64,000 bases of DNA from Emydura subglobosa (Eukaryota; Chordata; Testudines; Chelidae). Below the pieces are notes generated by a model. It was not told the origin of the DNA. It saw nothing but the letters and a program-made list of their open reading frames with translations, and made no database searches. The DNA is taken from the NCBI GenBank assembly GCA_007922225.1, contig ML679971.1:868001-932000 (forward strand). Direction: 5' to 3'. Positions 1-10,970 of the stretch are shown piece after piece (within the stretch, counting starts at the first letter, position 1; each line of letters begins with the position of its first letter). The position numbers and the translations under genes are program-made.

Positions 1-645
1 GTGGAACCCCATTGGAGACCTCCCTCTGATCCGACATCATTTCATTAATAGTTACTCTGTGTTTGCAGTTGTTTAACCAATGATGTATCTACTTAATGGT
101 AGTTCTGCCAACCCCACATTTCTCCAGTTAACTTATCAGAATGTCGTGTGGGACTGTGTCAAAAGCCTTGCTGAAATCCTTATATTATGTCCACCAGATT
201 CCCCTTATCCACCAAACCAGTGATCCTGTCAAAGAAGGAAATCAAGCTGCTTTGGCATGAATTGTTCTTGGTAAACCCATGCTGGCTGCTAGTGATTACC
301 CCTTCTTCCTCCAAGTAATTGCAAATTGAATGTTTTATAAATTGCCCTAGTAGCTTTCCAGGTATCGAAGTCAGGCTGACTGGGTCTGTGGTTCCCTGCC
401 TCCTCTTTCCCCCCCTTTTTAAAGATAAGCACTACGTTATCCCTTCTCCAGTCTTCTGGGACCTCTCCTGTCATCCGTGAGTTTGTATATATTATTGCCG
501 GTAGCTCTGACATTTCTTCAGCTAATTTCCTCAGTACCCTTAGGTGAATAGCATCCAGCCCCGCTGATTTTGAATTCATTCAAATTCGTCAGAAGATCTC
601 TGATGTGTTCTTCACATATCCTGATCTGCATCCTTTCCCCTGAAT
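1..645 (-). pseudogene. CR1 LINE ORF2 remnant, reverse-transcriptase palm region
   Basis: Reading the minus strand, 579 to 289 encodes a stretch typical of the start of the CR1 reverse transcriptase (GLDAIHLRVL, then EDWRRDNVVLIFKKGG and GNHRPSQ). It continues, with a frame break, toward position 1 through PGKLLGQFIK, LEEEGVITSSQHGF and ITGLVDKG. In an active CR1 this domain copies element RNA at the nicked target. The frame is broken after GNHRP, and the catalytic FDTVPH region near 150-130 is disrupted, so it cannot work. The sequence is more diverged than the CR1 at 49.6-53.7 kb, so it is probably an older subfamily. The window edge cuts it off. This is a transposon relic, not a host gene. 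Confidence 0.86.
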
Positions 646-984
646 AGAGTTGAGTTGCCTAGCCTGTGCTAGCAAAAACACAGACACTCCTCGCTCTGTC
701 TGTTAACCGTAGCAGAGCACAGCTCAGTTTGGGCACTGTGGACACGCCCTTGGAGAACAGAGTGGTGCATTACTCTGATGGATGACAGCTACACTGGGGT
801 TGTTTTCCTAGCACCAAACATTTGTCACAGCAGTTTCAGTAGGCTTCTGTCCCAAGAATAAGGATTCCATTTTTAATAGTGACGTGGCTTGCAATAAACT
901 TATATATTTAAAAAAACCCAAACCACTCAACCCCCCACCCATATGCACACTCCTAAGAGTGAAGCAAATACTTTGTCTTCGATC
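646..984. other. Unassigned non-coding stretch
   Basis: No recognisable repeat, RNA or coding signal. It contains short A-rich and C-rich runs near 910-940 only. Confidence 0.5.
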
Positions 985-1365
985 TAATTACAAGCAAGCA
1001 AAAGTGTTAATCTACTAGCCTATTTCCACAACGGAAATGAGTTACACCACAGGCCAGGCAAGTGTAAAGTGAAGCGGAAATTGTAAGAAAAAAACCCAAC
1101 AACGAATAAACTCTAAACTGTGAAGGATGTTGGCACGTTTCCAGGAAAAGGTACGGCTGGTGCCAAACTTGCATAAAAGATTGGTTTAACAGTCTGTTCT
1201 ATTGCTATAACTGCCTCGTTTTTTTTTTTTAGCTGGATTTCCTATTGTAACTAATCTCATTAAATAAGGCCCATTGTCTCTCGCCCTCAGACAACAGGCG
1301 CTTTCAGGGGAGCTGTGCCACGCATTGAGATTGTTCAGCAGGAACCGAAAGGGACGACAGCACAT
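985..1365. other. Low-repeat, CNE-like stretch
   Basis: This interval resembles none of the repeat families seen elsewhere in the window. It mixes AT-rich homeodomain-like words (CTAATTAC near 984) with moderate-GC sequence and a poly-T run at about 1220-1230. Such composition is common in conserved non-coding elements near developmental genes. That reading is an inference from texture; no gene or splice-bounded exon is evident. Confidence 0.25.
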
Positions 1366-1525
1366 CATAAAAATGGGACAGATTGAGTGTGTTCCATCAT
1401 GAAAGGGAGGGAAAAGCTCTCCCAGCAGGTCTGACGTCCACCGCTGTTCGAGGCTGCTATGTGGAAAAGCTTGTGTGAAATCCTGTCAATGGTAAAGATT
1501 ATCAGAAGGTGGGAGAGAGAAATAT

Positions 1526-1526
<1 letters not shown>

Positions 1527-1561
<35 letters not shown>
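1527..1561. repeat. (GT)n microsatellite
   Basis: About 17 GT units with one GC interruption near the left end. The minus-strand open frame across it reads HTHTHT and is a repeat artefact. Confidence 0.95.
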
Positions 1562-1562
<1 letters not shown>

Positions 1563-1739
1563 TGATTTCATAAGTCTATAGCAGCTTGACAAAAGGATGG
1601 ATCAACTGTCGGGATTAACATAAGGAAGGATGTGCTGAAGACAGAATCAAACGAATAGATCAAGTTTAAGAGCCAGATCCAGTGCCCATTAAGTCAGTGG
1701 AAAGATTCCTGTGCATTGACTTCTTCATAATAATAATAA

Positions 1740-1990
1740 TAAATTAATAATTGATACAGGTAATTTTTTGTATAACAACTGAAGGTGCAAAGTGAGCTCA
1801 GGTTCCCATCATGCTAAGCACTAGAAAAACATGTCACTGCCCCAAAGAGCTTCCCATCGAAATAGACAAGACAGACAAAGGGTGGGAGGGGAAACAGAGA
1901 CACGGAGAAAAGTGACTTGCCCAAGGTCACTCAGCAGATGGCAAAGCTGGCACTAGAGTTCAGGTTGCCTTACTCCAGCCTATACATTAG
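1740..1990 (-). repeat. MIR/CORE-SINE-like interspersed repeat
   Basis: Contains CCCCAAAGAGCTTCCCAT and later AGTGACTTGCCCAAGGTCAC, the familiar 3' half of MIR-type SINEs in reverse orientation, followed by a CAGCAGATGGCAAAGCTGG-like tail. An AAT-rich microsatellite precedes it at 1728-1745. Old and diverged. Confidence 0.7.
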
Positions 1991-2039
1991 AGTGCACGTT
2001 TAGTGCTTGGTAAAAGCTAGTAATTATAATACCTAGCTT

Positions 2040-2168
2040 TGACACAGTGTTGTTCATTAGCAGTTCTCAAAGTGCTTAACAAAGGAGGGACCATTGCCCC
2101 TGTTTTACAGATAAGGAAACTGAGGCACAGGGAGCTGAAGTGATTTGCTGAGCAGGCCTGTGCAGAGA
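2040..2168 (-). repeat. MIR-like repeat, left part, ending in the first copy of a 44-bp direct repeat
   Basis: The word TTTTACAGATAAGGAAACTG is the hallmark MIR 3' half. The last 44 bases (2125-2168) recur at 3044-3087 with one mismatch. The second copy continues into a typical MIR-like end (GGAATAGATCTCACAC), so the sequence at 2169-3043 interrupts one ancestral repeat. Confidence 0.75.
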
Positions 2169-2412
2169 TGGCACTCCCCCCCCACGTGGATAAAGAGGCA
2201 GCCTAGGGAGGGTTGACTCAGCAGCACGAGCCGCATATACCTGTCTCCTTATAAGGAAATGAAGTGACCCCACCTGCTGGTGCATGGTCAGCAACTGCCC
2301 AGGATAATTGTAATCACCTGATTGGCTGGTTCATACCTGCCCGGGAAATCAGGAGCACCTGGTTGGCTAAACTCCAAGCCATGACCTTAGAAGGTCATGC
2401 AGCAAATAGCAA

Positions 2413-2454
2413 CCAATGGGGCTTAGCCTCTGCTGACCAGGGGAAACTATAAAA
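2413..2454 (+). promoter_or_regulatory. CCAAT box and TATA box of the LTR-like insert
   Basis: CCAAT at 2413-2417 lies 31 bases before TATAAAA at 2448-2454, a normal pol II promoter spacing. Transcription would start near 2478 and run rightward. Confidence 0.6.
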
Positions 2455-2879
2455 GTTCAAACCCAGGTGGCAGAAGGCAGAGAGGAATTGAATCCACCCG
2501 GCATCTTGCATATCCCCCGGTCTTGTCGGCTCGGCGGGCTGACGCATCTTCACTAGCCCGCTTCACTGTGAACTGATCACTCACAGTGGCTCTCTCCCGT
2601 CTGCAGTATCTTAAGCAAACGGCAACTGAATTTGGCCAGCATAGGATACCTGTACATAATGTTTGTGAGTATGGATTAACTGTTTTCTGTTGTGTTTGTC
2701 TTGTAACTTCTTTGGGGAACTCCAAAACTGGGCACCCTAGTGTCACATGCTGGCAGCCATGTGGTGATCCAGGAGAGATCACAAAACGCTAAAGTCTTGG
2801 GTGGCACATTTTGTCTTTTCGTGCACGGAGTTCTCCTGCCCTTTGCTATCACTGTTTGCTGTGCAATTGCTTGCTGTGA

Positions 2880-2943
2880 AACTGTTTATTATAGAAATAG
2901 AACTGTTTATTATAAGGATAGAATTGTTTATTATAAAATAAAG
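2880..2943 (+). repeat. 21-bp tandem repeat, three copies
   Basis: Three units start at 2880, 2901 and 2922, each built on AACTGTTTATTATA followed by a variable purine-rich tail. The last unit runs into the AATAAA signal, so the array sits just before the presumed RNA end. Confidence 0.85.
2937..2942 (+). terminator. AATAAA polyadenylation signal of the LTR-like insert
   Basis: A canonical hexamer followed by a GT-rich stretch (GGGTTTATTGG). It lies about 485 bases after the TATA box and 100 bases before the right end, as expected for an R/U5 junction. Confidence 0.5.
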
Positions 2944-3043
2944 GGTTTATTGGTTAAGCAAACCCCTAGAATCATCACTGTCTCGCTTAACCCCCTGTAT
3001 CCCAAACCGAACCTATCAGAGAGTTTTTCTCTCCATTTCCACA

Positions 3044-3110
3044 GCACAGGGAGCTGAAGTGAATTGCTGAGCAGGCCTGTGCAGAGACAGGAATAGATCT
3101 CACACTGGCT
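3044..3110 (-). repeat. MIR-like repeat, right part, starting with the second 44-bp direct-repeat copy
   Basis: Positions 3044-3087 repeat 2125-2168 (T to A is the only mismatch). The sequence then continues as the natural extension of the interrupted MIR-like repeat. Confidence 0.7.
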
Positions 3111-3389
3111 CTTGTTTCTTCTTTTCTGTTATAGCAATACTGTAGCACATTTTCAAATAGTATTGATCATGTCATTTACTGTGTTTCTTAATCTCTATTA
3201 GATTTTATAGATCTTTACAGTCTCATTATATTTAAAACTCCAATCCATTCCTCTGCTCACTTTCACCATAGTTAAACCATACCTAAAGTCAACTCTGATG
3301 GCACAATGGGGTTCAATATACCTAATCCCATCACAGCGCTATCATTCATAATAACCTCATATTAAAGGGGAGAGATCGCTTAGTGAGAG
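3111..3389. other. Unassigned non-coding stretch
   Basis: AT-rich sequence with no recognised repeat, RNA or exon. Confidence 0.4.
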
Positions 3390-3565
3390 GAACAGCAGGG
3401 AAATGTGAGTTAAGACACCTGGGTCCTAGTCCCAGTTCTTCCATTGATTTTTGGGCAAATAGTCTAGTCTTTCCAGATCTTAGTGCACCTATCTGTAAAA
3501 TGGGGATAACATCCCTGCCTTACTGGGGTGTTAATGAGTCTTAATTAAAATGTTTTAAAATTTAG
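3390..3565 (+). repeat. MIR SINE, forward
   Basis: The order ACACCTGGGTCCTAGTCCCA, then TGGGCAAAT, then ATCTGTAAAATGGGGATAAC is a diverged forward MIR (B-box-like region, core, 3' half). There is no intact pol III A box. Confidence 0.75.
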
Positions 3566-3999
3566 GAAAACTTGTAAACCAAAATGGAGGATTTGACGAT
3601 CTCATATAGAAAGTGAAGTTGAGAAACTCACCATCCTCACATGCCCTATGTAGATATAGGGGAATTCTCCTATACCTCCATGGCTGTCACACTTATTACA
3701 GGAGTGCTCTCTATCTGTGTATATATGCAGTGAGATAATTCATATGAATCCAGTAGATGGTGCACTAGAATATGTAGCATAGTTTCTGGACCAATGGACC
3801 AATAAAATGTGTTCTGTAGCTGTGCACTGCAAGTGGCTTCCCCTGGCAGCTCTTTGCATCAGCTCATAACAATTCCATCTGCCTTTAAATGCCACCACTA
3901 ACTTCCTCTTCATCATGACATGTCCAGTCTTCATGGCCTTTCATATCTCTGCCCTGCCTCCCTAGCTTCTCTTCTCTCTTACCACATCACTCTGCTTGG
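3566..3999. other. Unassigned non-coding stretch
   Basis: No recognised repeat. The minus-strand frame at 3740-3934 has no family resemblance and no splice context, so it is treated as chance. Confidence 0.4.
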
Positions 4000-4231
4000 G
4001 TCTACACTTTGAGCTAGCACAAGGGACATACCTGCACTAACTCTAAAATAGAGAGCACTAAAATAGAGAGGGGCTAGCTGCCTGTGTACGTGCCTAGTGT
4101 CTCGGTCATGCACATACTCGGGATGGCTCGCTGCTCATGCTGCTGTGTCTACATTCTATTTTTAGCATGCTGACTCAATCAGAGCTAGCGCAAGTATGTC
4201 TCCTGGAGCACCTCCAGCTGAAAGTGCAGAC
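4000..4231. mobile_element. MITE with 16-bp imperfect terminal inverted repeats
   Basis: GTCTACACTTTGAGCT at the left end pairs with AGCTGAAAGTGCAGAC at the right end (14 of 16 positions). The interior contains GAGCTAGC-type words also seen in the element at 27.67-27.92 kb. It has no coding capacity. Non-autonomous DNA transposon; superfamily not determined. Confidence 0.7.
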
Positions 4232-4479
4232 ATGTCCTATGTCTTCTCCTCTCCATCGGTTATATTAGCCTTGTCTGGTCACTTGTGCATTTCTCCCCTT
4301 TGCTTTCTCTGTTGCTGCCCCCTCTGCATAGAATACCATCCTTGAACTTCTGAGATCATTACCCTCTGCTCCACTCCTCAAGATCCACTTATTTCCGTTG
4401 CAACAATGTACATAGCCAGGTAATTAAGGATAAGGGAGGGGACTCAGAGTAGCTGATGTGCATTGATATGTTTGTTTAT

Positions 4480-4535
4480 ACTAAAATGTATATAAATATT
4501 TATATAATATATATAAAATGATATATAATGTTCTG
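4480..4535. repeat. AT-rich low-complexity tract
   Basis: Nearly pure TATATA/AAATAT sequence; no further function visible. Confidence 0.7.
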
Positions 4536-5099
4536 ACAAGAGTCACCAAATGGTGCTGAAACACATATACTTGCAAGTTCTTTTTCTTACCCTGCCAGAA
4601 TGTGTTCAGTTTTTAAAGAAAAGTAGTATTGTTGTTAGTATGGTTATACAAGACTTCTTCAAGAGAAACTGTGACAGGCAGCAGGGGCATTTACCTTCTG
4701 CCTTAATCTCTCAAGATAAATTCAGCTTTTATGGCAGCTTAGCTTCTTGAAAACTGGTGTGTTGGTGTATGAGCGCTGACTTCAGAAGAAGGGTTTGTCT
4801 TTGTGCTATTTGTGACCACCTCTGTTCCAGGACTGGGGTATATGTGTAAAGAAAGCAAGTTACACTTAGAGTATACCCAAATTCCATATCATTGATTTAT
4901 CTTCCCCTGGAAAATGGACCTTCAAAGCTCCTGAATACTGCTATTGCATGGCAGAGGGTTGGTGCTGGAGCCAGGAATTGGATGCTGGTACTGGAAGAAA
5001 AGGCAACAATTTTTTGACTGCATTGCTCTCTCCCATTCATATGTTGCTTGTCATTTGGGACCCCAAACCTGCAATGGGGAGCAGAAGAGGAGCGTCAGG

Positions 5100-5250
5100 G
5101 CCAGCTTGTTAAAAGTAATTAGGCACCTAAAGGGTTTTTCAAAAGCATTGAAATCAATGGATGTTGGGTGCATAGGTATGTCTAAAAACCCCTCTAAGCA
5201 TTTATCTGCATTTTTAGACACCTAAATGCCTTTGAAAACCTGGCCTCAGC
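5100..5250. repeat. Interspersed repeat of the 'cacctaaa...tttgaaaa' type
   Basis: AGGCACCTAAAGGGTTTTTC and later GACACCTAAATGCCTTTGAA form inverted halves. Related sequence recurs at 14.67-14.93, 24.60-24.72, 36.52-36.66, 38.16-38.28 and 61.04-61.22 kb, which supports a dispersed palindromic family. Class unknown. Confidence 0.55.
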
Positions 5251-8200
5251 GGGCCCACAGATCCATGTGTTCAGTTGCAAGACCAGATCCTTTGAGGGTA
5301 AACTCTTTGGAGCAGCCGTCTATGCCCTGCCCAATGAAGCCTTGATCCTGACTGGGGCCTCCAGGTGCTAGTTTAGCAGCCATCAACTGAAGTCTGAACC
5401 GAAGAGCTCCAAACTAAGCACATGGTTAGCTACAGCTTGAGCCAACTGGCTAACATGCAAAGCCGCAACCATATTTAGCCACCTAAGTCCCACTGAAATC
5501 AGTGAACTTTAGGCCTTGGGGGTCTGGGTCTAAGTCCTTTACTGGGGAGTTGTCGCAGACTCATATCCTCTGTGGATCAGGGAAAGATGCATGCTTCTAC
5601 CTGATGAACCATGGCTTACAATGCTTCTGTAGTTATAATAAATACTACAACTGATGATAAAATTGCATGCATTGGGTAAGGCTTCAATCAGCATGTACAC
5701 CTTTCAGAACAAAGTAGGTGCTTAGAGCACTGTCAGTTCAGATGATGGGAAAAGAGGCACTCACGCAGGAAACAGAGCAAAAACTCAGCCAGACCAGCAC
5801 CATGTCTTGCAACTACAGGAATAAACCACAAATTTTAAGTAGATTAAAAATAGCTGTCCTGTTACATCACAATACTTTTATCCCTCGACTCCTGGCACGG
5901 CCATGCTTGTAAGTTATTATTAGCAGTTACATTTAAGAGCAAAAAAAAAGGATCTGTTCTTTTTTCCCCCTCTAAAATCTTAAGAAATGTAGATATTGGT
6001 GGTGGATCAAATGAAGCGGGAACATGAAGCAATTCCCATGTCCCGGGCTGAATTCTGATCTCAGTGTGCACAGAGTAGATCCAGACTTAATTCCACTGAA
6101 GTCGGTGAATTTGTAGCAACATCATAGTGTGCAGAATTACGCCCCTGGTGTTTGGATACCAGGCATAGACCTCCAGATACTCAGCTGGGGTAAATCAGCC
6201 AAGCTCCATTGAATCAATAGAGCTTCATTAGTTTACACCCTGGGAGGATCTCGCCCACACTGGTTTAATGCTTTTCATTTGGGTTGTTGCCTCGAGTTAG
6301 TCACTCAGGTGGCTCAATCTGAGAGCCACTGGAAGGAACAGGTGAATTTTTAAAGGATTTGTAGAGAAAGGGAAGGATTTGTTAATGATTTTAGTCTTTG
6401 GATCTCAATGGCTTTAGGGATGCCACATTTCTCCTTGTGTGAAAGCTAGGGGGCATGCTGCATATTTGACTAGGATGCCCAAGTAGCCAGCCTGTGTTTT
6501 AAATGGGAGAGGGATGGCAGCAAGTAGTTTCCAGGGAAAGCCATTTGGATTCACGCCTCCCCACTCTTGTGATGAGGGAGCTGATTGACTGGCAGCCCAT
6601 CTATTATCTGAGATCCAAACTGTGCTCTTGGTTAGGATCTGATCCAAAGCTCAGTGAGGGAATGTCTGCGCCGCACACTGAGGCCAGGCTCTAGCTCAGG
6701 TGTGAGCTCAAGCCCCGCTTCTGTCCACACACAAATCAGTCTGATGGGTCAGCAAGTGCTCGGGACCTGGGTCCTACGACCATGATAGGAGGGTGGGGCC
6801 GAGCCTGAGTCCTGCTGATATTCAGTCCCAAGCCCTGCCATTCTGCAGCAGGGACACAGCTCAAGCTGAAGATCTGAGTTAAAAGGTCTGTGAAGTGCAG
6901 TTTGAGCACACTAGGACCGTTGGGAGACCCAGGTTTACAGTGCAGTGGATGCTCAGGAATGGGCTTGGAAACACCAAAGCCACAAGCCTCGGTCTCACAG
7001 ACCCGGGTTTCCAATGCAGAGTAGACATACCTTGAGATTCTTTCCATTGACTTCAGTGGGTTTGGACCAGACCCTTAAATCAGTGTCAATCTGGAGTAAC
7101 TCCACTAACTTCACCAGATTCACTTGAAGGCTAAATTAGACAAAAGGTGAGATAGGAGGCATCCTCTACATATGTCCTGACTTTTTAAATATGGCTGCTG
7201 TGCCTGCCCTTGCATGATATTTCCGCTTCATGCCTTTGCCAGCTGTGGATGGAGGAAAGAGCGCTTGAAAATATCTGATATCCCCTTTCTGCCCTCCACA
7301 CGAAGGTGCACAGGAAGGTGCAAGTGTAGGCTCTCTATTACGCCCGAGAGCAGAAGCAAGCAGTGGGGCCTGAGGAAAGTCCCTAGGCTTTGTCACATTA
7401 CAATCCATTTGTTTTCAGACATCAGTACCTTAGCAGGTGGGTTATCACAATGATCAATATATTGTTATGATGAGGGTTGGGTGAACCCCCTTTAATGCTG
7501 GGGAGCATAATGGCTTCCCTTCATTCTGGATAAATGTAAGAAGCAGTAAAGCTCTTTTTGGGGAAAGAGCTGAAACTAAAAAAGCCACCGCCCAAAACAC
7601 AGGCTAGGAACAAAGTCGGTCAGGAACTTTTGTGGATGGAGGGGTTTCACTTGTGTGTCCGTGTGTGTTTGTGAACGGACACAGCCAGAAACACCACAGA
7701 AGCAGACAGAGAAGGAAGTAGAAAGCCAAGACAGCTCAGTCAAACCATTAGAGAAAGCTAAGAGAGAGAGCCTTTGGAACAGGGTCCTGGATGGAAAGAG
7801 ATTTAGAACTGTAAGCAAAGAAACTGTCTCCTGCTCTTTGATTCTTACTGCCGTCAGGGAAACAGGACTTTATGCACAATCTTTGTGAATAAACAGGATT
7901 TCATCAGAGAAACCCCTGACTTCATCATCAATTCTGTTCCTCACCAAAATAACCCACAAGGCCCTGGATCTTGGATAACGGCTCAGAGCAAAAGGAATAA
8001 CAAAACTAATGGTTTACATTTATATAGCCCTTTTCATTTCAAAGGGCCCTGTGTCATTTTGGAAACTCTACACAGGGCTAGTAACCAGAGCAAGTTGAAA
8101 TTTTTCATTTGAAACTTTTTTTTTTTTGACAAAAGAGGGGGTTGTCTTGTTTTTCGGATGGGTTTTTCGGATGGGTTTTTTGGGTTGTTTTTTTTAATCA

Positions 8201-8500
8201 CAATATGCAATGAGACCAACAATCATTTATGGACCAGCCGCTGTAGTAACTGTCAACTGGACAAATGTCTGTTCACTTCTGGTCTTGCTTTATAGCATTC
8301 CTGTGCTTGTTAGAACAGCTACTGCCTCACATACCAGAAGTGGTAGGATTTGAGTTATGAGGCATATGATTTTGCAAATCAGGCCACAGGATAATCCTTA
8401 TAGAAAGGCAAGCACACTACGGGCTCTGTTTGAGCTTTACAGAAAGAAAACTTAAAAAAACCAAAAAACCATGATGACTAATCAATAAACCTGCAGTCGA
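5251..8500. other. Mostly unassigned non-coding DNA with short palindromic repeats
   Basis: No gene is supported. A copy of the ATTGACTTCAATGGGA-type core lies at 7046-7060, and a related fragment near 6185-6240 (CTCCATTGAATCAATAGAGC). A short CGGATGGGTTTTT tandem lies near 8155-8180. Open frames of 60-103 codons here overlap each other on both strands and lack recognisable domains. Confidence 0.4.
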
Positions 8501-8519
8501 ATCATGAGAGGGTAAAACA

Positions 8520-8860
8520 TGTTTAGCTTGTAAGCTCTTTGAGACAGCGACTACTTTTTTATTAGCTGTATGAACAGACCCTAGCACAACAGGGCCCTGA
8601 TCCCTGGATGAGACCTGTAGGCCCTACTACAATACAAATGGTAATACTAATACATAATAAATCATTCAACTCTGTGCAGATGGACAGCATCAAGTTCCAT
8701 TTAATTTTACCTAATGGCGAACACAGTTTTCAAATGTTTGGGGATAGCACCATATTTCCAGTCTGCGTTTGTGTTGGTTTAGCGCCTAGCATAATGGGCC
8801 CTGATCAATAGCTGGGGCTTCTAGGAGCTACCACAATACAACGACACAAATAAATGACTA
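8520..8860 (+). repeat. MIR-like fragments
   Basis: GTAAGCTCTTTGAGACAG near 8530, and GCGCCTAGCATAATGGGCCC near 8781 followed by CTAGGAGCTACCACAATAC, are recurrent MIR-like or other old reptile SINE words. Two related 3'-end pieces lie in series. Confidence 0.55.
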
Positions 8861-9039
8861 AATAATCACAGTACTGGTGATCGTGCTTGCGAAAAACCAA
8901 TAAGTCAATATGATCTCTCAAAACCATAATATTAAGGAAAACACACCCTTTTTATTGAACTTCATGCTTTATGAATTATTCTGGCCCTCTGTTATTATAA
9001 ACTGTTGTCGGTTATCAGATTCTTATGGGCGTATGCGCA

Positions 9040-9310
9040 ATGCCAGGATGTCAGTTTTACATTAAAAGGATGCAGTTTGTGAAAACTGAATACAGAAAAA
9101 AGTGTGTGTTTAATTAGGGCTTTAATCCTTCCTGAGCTCATTTAAAAATAAGGTAGGGGAATAAATGCCTCTAGGGACTGCTAATATTTTCCAACAATGA
9201 TTCCTGTTCCTCCGATATGTATTAGTAAGCATCCGTTTGTGTTAGTAATTAACTCCGATGTTTGGGTATTATTTTATTTCTCCTGATTGCACGGTCCAGT
9301 CTTGATAATT
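9040..9310. other. Low-repeat, CNE-like stretch
   Basis: The sequence is non-repetitive, with TAGTAATTAACTCC at about 9244 and several AT-rich homeodomain-like words set in otherwise mixed sequence. No coding signal. Conservation is inferred from texture only. Confidence 0.25.
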
Positions 9311-10754
9311 GTTAAATGAACAGTCTAAGAATATATTGAGCTCAGAAATGAAACTGGTTCAGGAGATGGTGCCAGGAAATATAGAGAGAGACAGAAAGAG
9401 ACACAGACTCACATCTAGATGGAGGGAGAAATGGATAGTAAGGAGACGGAAAAGAAGAGAGAGAGATGGATTAAACAGGAAGGAAAGAAGAGACTAGGGG
9501 GGGTTAGCCATTGGGTTACTGGGAGCAAGGTCAGACCCAAGAAGAGGTGGAATTACGATAAGACCGACAGCACCCTGGAGGAGAAGAAGGAGAGAGGGAG
9601 GTGCAAAAGAAAACAGACAGGGAACATAAAAGGAAAGGAAAAGCGCTGTGGGAATAAGAGCTGGACTGTGTCCTGGTATGTCAAGGGCATTCAGGCAGCG
9701 CTCCCAATGATCAGCTCAGCCTGGCCACTGGAGAGCTGGCAGCTGCACCCCAGCAGGGGCGGCTGAGGGAAAGGGAAGAGGCAGAAGCACAAGAAAATGA
9801 AGCTCGGGGCCAAGTGGTGGTTTTCTGAAATAATTCAATATAGAAAGGTTGTGCTTCTGATTAGGCGGCCGTGTTTTCGATCGCAATCGCCAGGGCCTTC
9901 TCCCAACACAAGAGCTAGACTGGGACTTCCCAGTCTGCCTAGCGTAAGGGCTGGCATAAAGCTGTGGTGCCCCAGGAGTATGGCAGGGAACCAAGTGTGT
10001 TTCAGAGTCAAAATCCCTCCCACTTCCCTTGCTCTAGGAGGCAAATAAATTGCTTCACTTCTTCCAGTAGGGCAGCTTATCCCCTCTGAGCTTCTGGACT
10101 TTTACTCTGCACAGCAAATAAGGGAATAAAGGGCCAGAGCAATAACTCCTCCCACTCACCACCCAGCTCTGCTCCTTCCTCCATATTCACAGCAGGGAAA
10201 TCATGTTCTCCCCACAACAGAGTCATAATGAGAGCAGGGCTGAGTAGTGGAGTAATGGGGACCTTACTTCGCTGACCCCTATGTAAGGGCTGGGGTAGTC
10301 TAGCTCACAGTAACAGGTTGAATTTCCCTAGACAAAATGGCAGTTCAACAGAGATTCCTATTGATATGCCAGGTCACATTTGAGGTGTGATGGTGGTTTA
10401 TCATTTTCCCCTCCCACCCTAATGCAAAGCTGCAGCTGAGATCTCAGGAGTAAATTCCACCTTCCGTGACACGTGGAAGCATGTGACAAAGTGTTCTCAG
10501 TTGAAGGGGCTTAGCTGTGAAACAAGCTGGTAGAGGAGGAGGGAAAGATATAGAGGGAGAGAGGGTTGATGTGAAAAAAACTTCCAAATATAGACATGGC
10601 ATATAGAACGCAAATCTTTCTCTACCAAGGAAGGGAGAAGATTAGAAAACTCATGAATTGCGTTAAGGGTTTAGTAATATACTTATGGAGAGTGCATAGA
10701 TGTTACAGTGATGGAAACCCTAAAATTCAAAGGTTTAATAGAGGGAGTGATATT
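9311..10754. other. Purine-rich and unassigned non-coding DNA
   Basis: 9360-9660 is strongly purine-rich on the plus strand (AGAGAGA and GGAGAAGAAGG words), which produces lysine/arginine/glutamate-rich spurious frames at 9309-9766. The rest shows no recognised element or exon. Confidence 0.45.
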
Positions 10755-10935
10755 TAGGCCAAGTCTATGCTAAAAAGTTAGGTAGACCAAGCTACATTGC
10801 TCAAAGTTGTGAAAAAGCCAAGCCCCCGAGTGACGTAGTTAATCTGACCTAACCTCCAGTGTAGACAGCACTAGGTTCATGGCAGTAACCACTGCAGCTT
10901 TGCTGTTGTAGTGTTTTAAGAGTAGACATAACCTT
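10755..10935. mobile_element. Internally deleted MITE of a GTCTA-ended family
   Basis: Left end AGGCCAAGTCTATGCTAAAA is an imperfect inverted match to the right end TTTTAAGAGTAGACATAACC. The interior (AGTTAGGTAGACCAAGC, GACGTAGTTAATCTGACCTA, CAGTGTAGACAGC) matches, from memory, a common turtle MITE of greater length, so this copy is shortened. Confidence 0.65.
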
Positions 10936-10970
10936 AGTGGTTCAGAAAACACCAGACTGAAAATCCAGAG

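Larger units (their letters stand above)
2169..3043 (+). mobile_element. LTR-like insert (875 bp) between 44-bp direct repeats
   Basis: The insert begins TGGCACTCC and ends with TTTCCACA plus one G, compatible with TG...CA LTR ends. It carries a CCAAT box (2413-2417), a TATA box (2448-2454) and a polyadenylation signal (2937-2942) in the order expected for U3, R and U5. No gag, pol or env remnant is present, so a solo LTR is the simplest reading. The flanking duplication of 44 bp is far longer than the 4-6 bp made by retroviral-type integrases. Either the boundary was reworked by a later tandem duplication or this is not a standard LTR. Open frames inside it at 2264-2452, 2447-2782 and 2740-3057 are short and unlike known proteins. 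Confidence 0.6.

Noticed and set aside
289..579. Possible host reverse-transcriptase gene
   Set aside because: Clearly a broken CR1 fragment.
1365..1592. Minus frame with HTHTHT
   Set aside because: Translation of the GT microsatellite.
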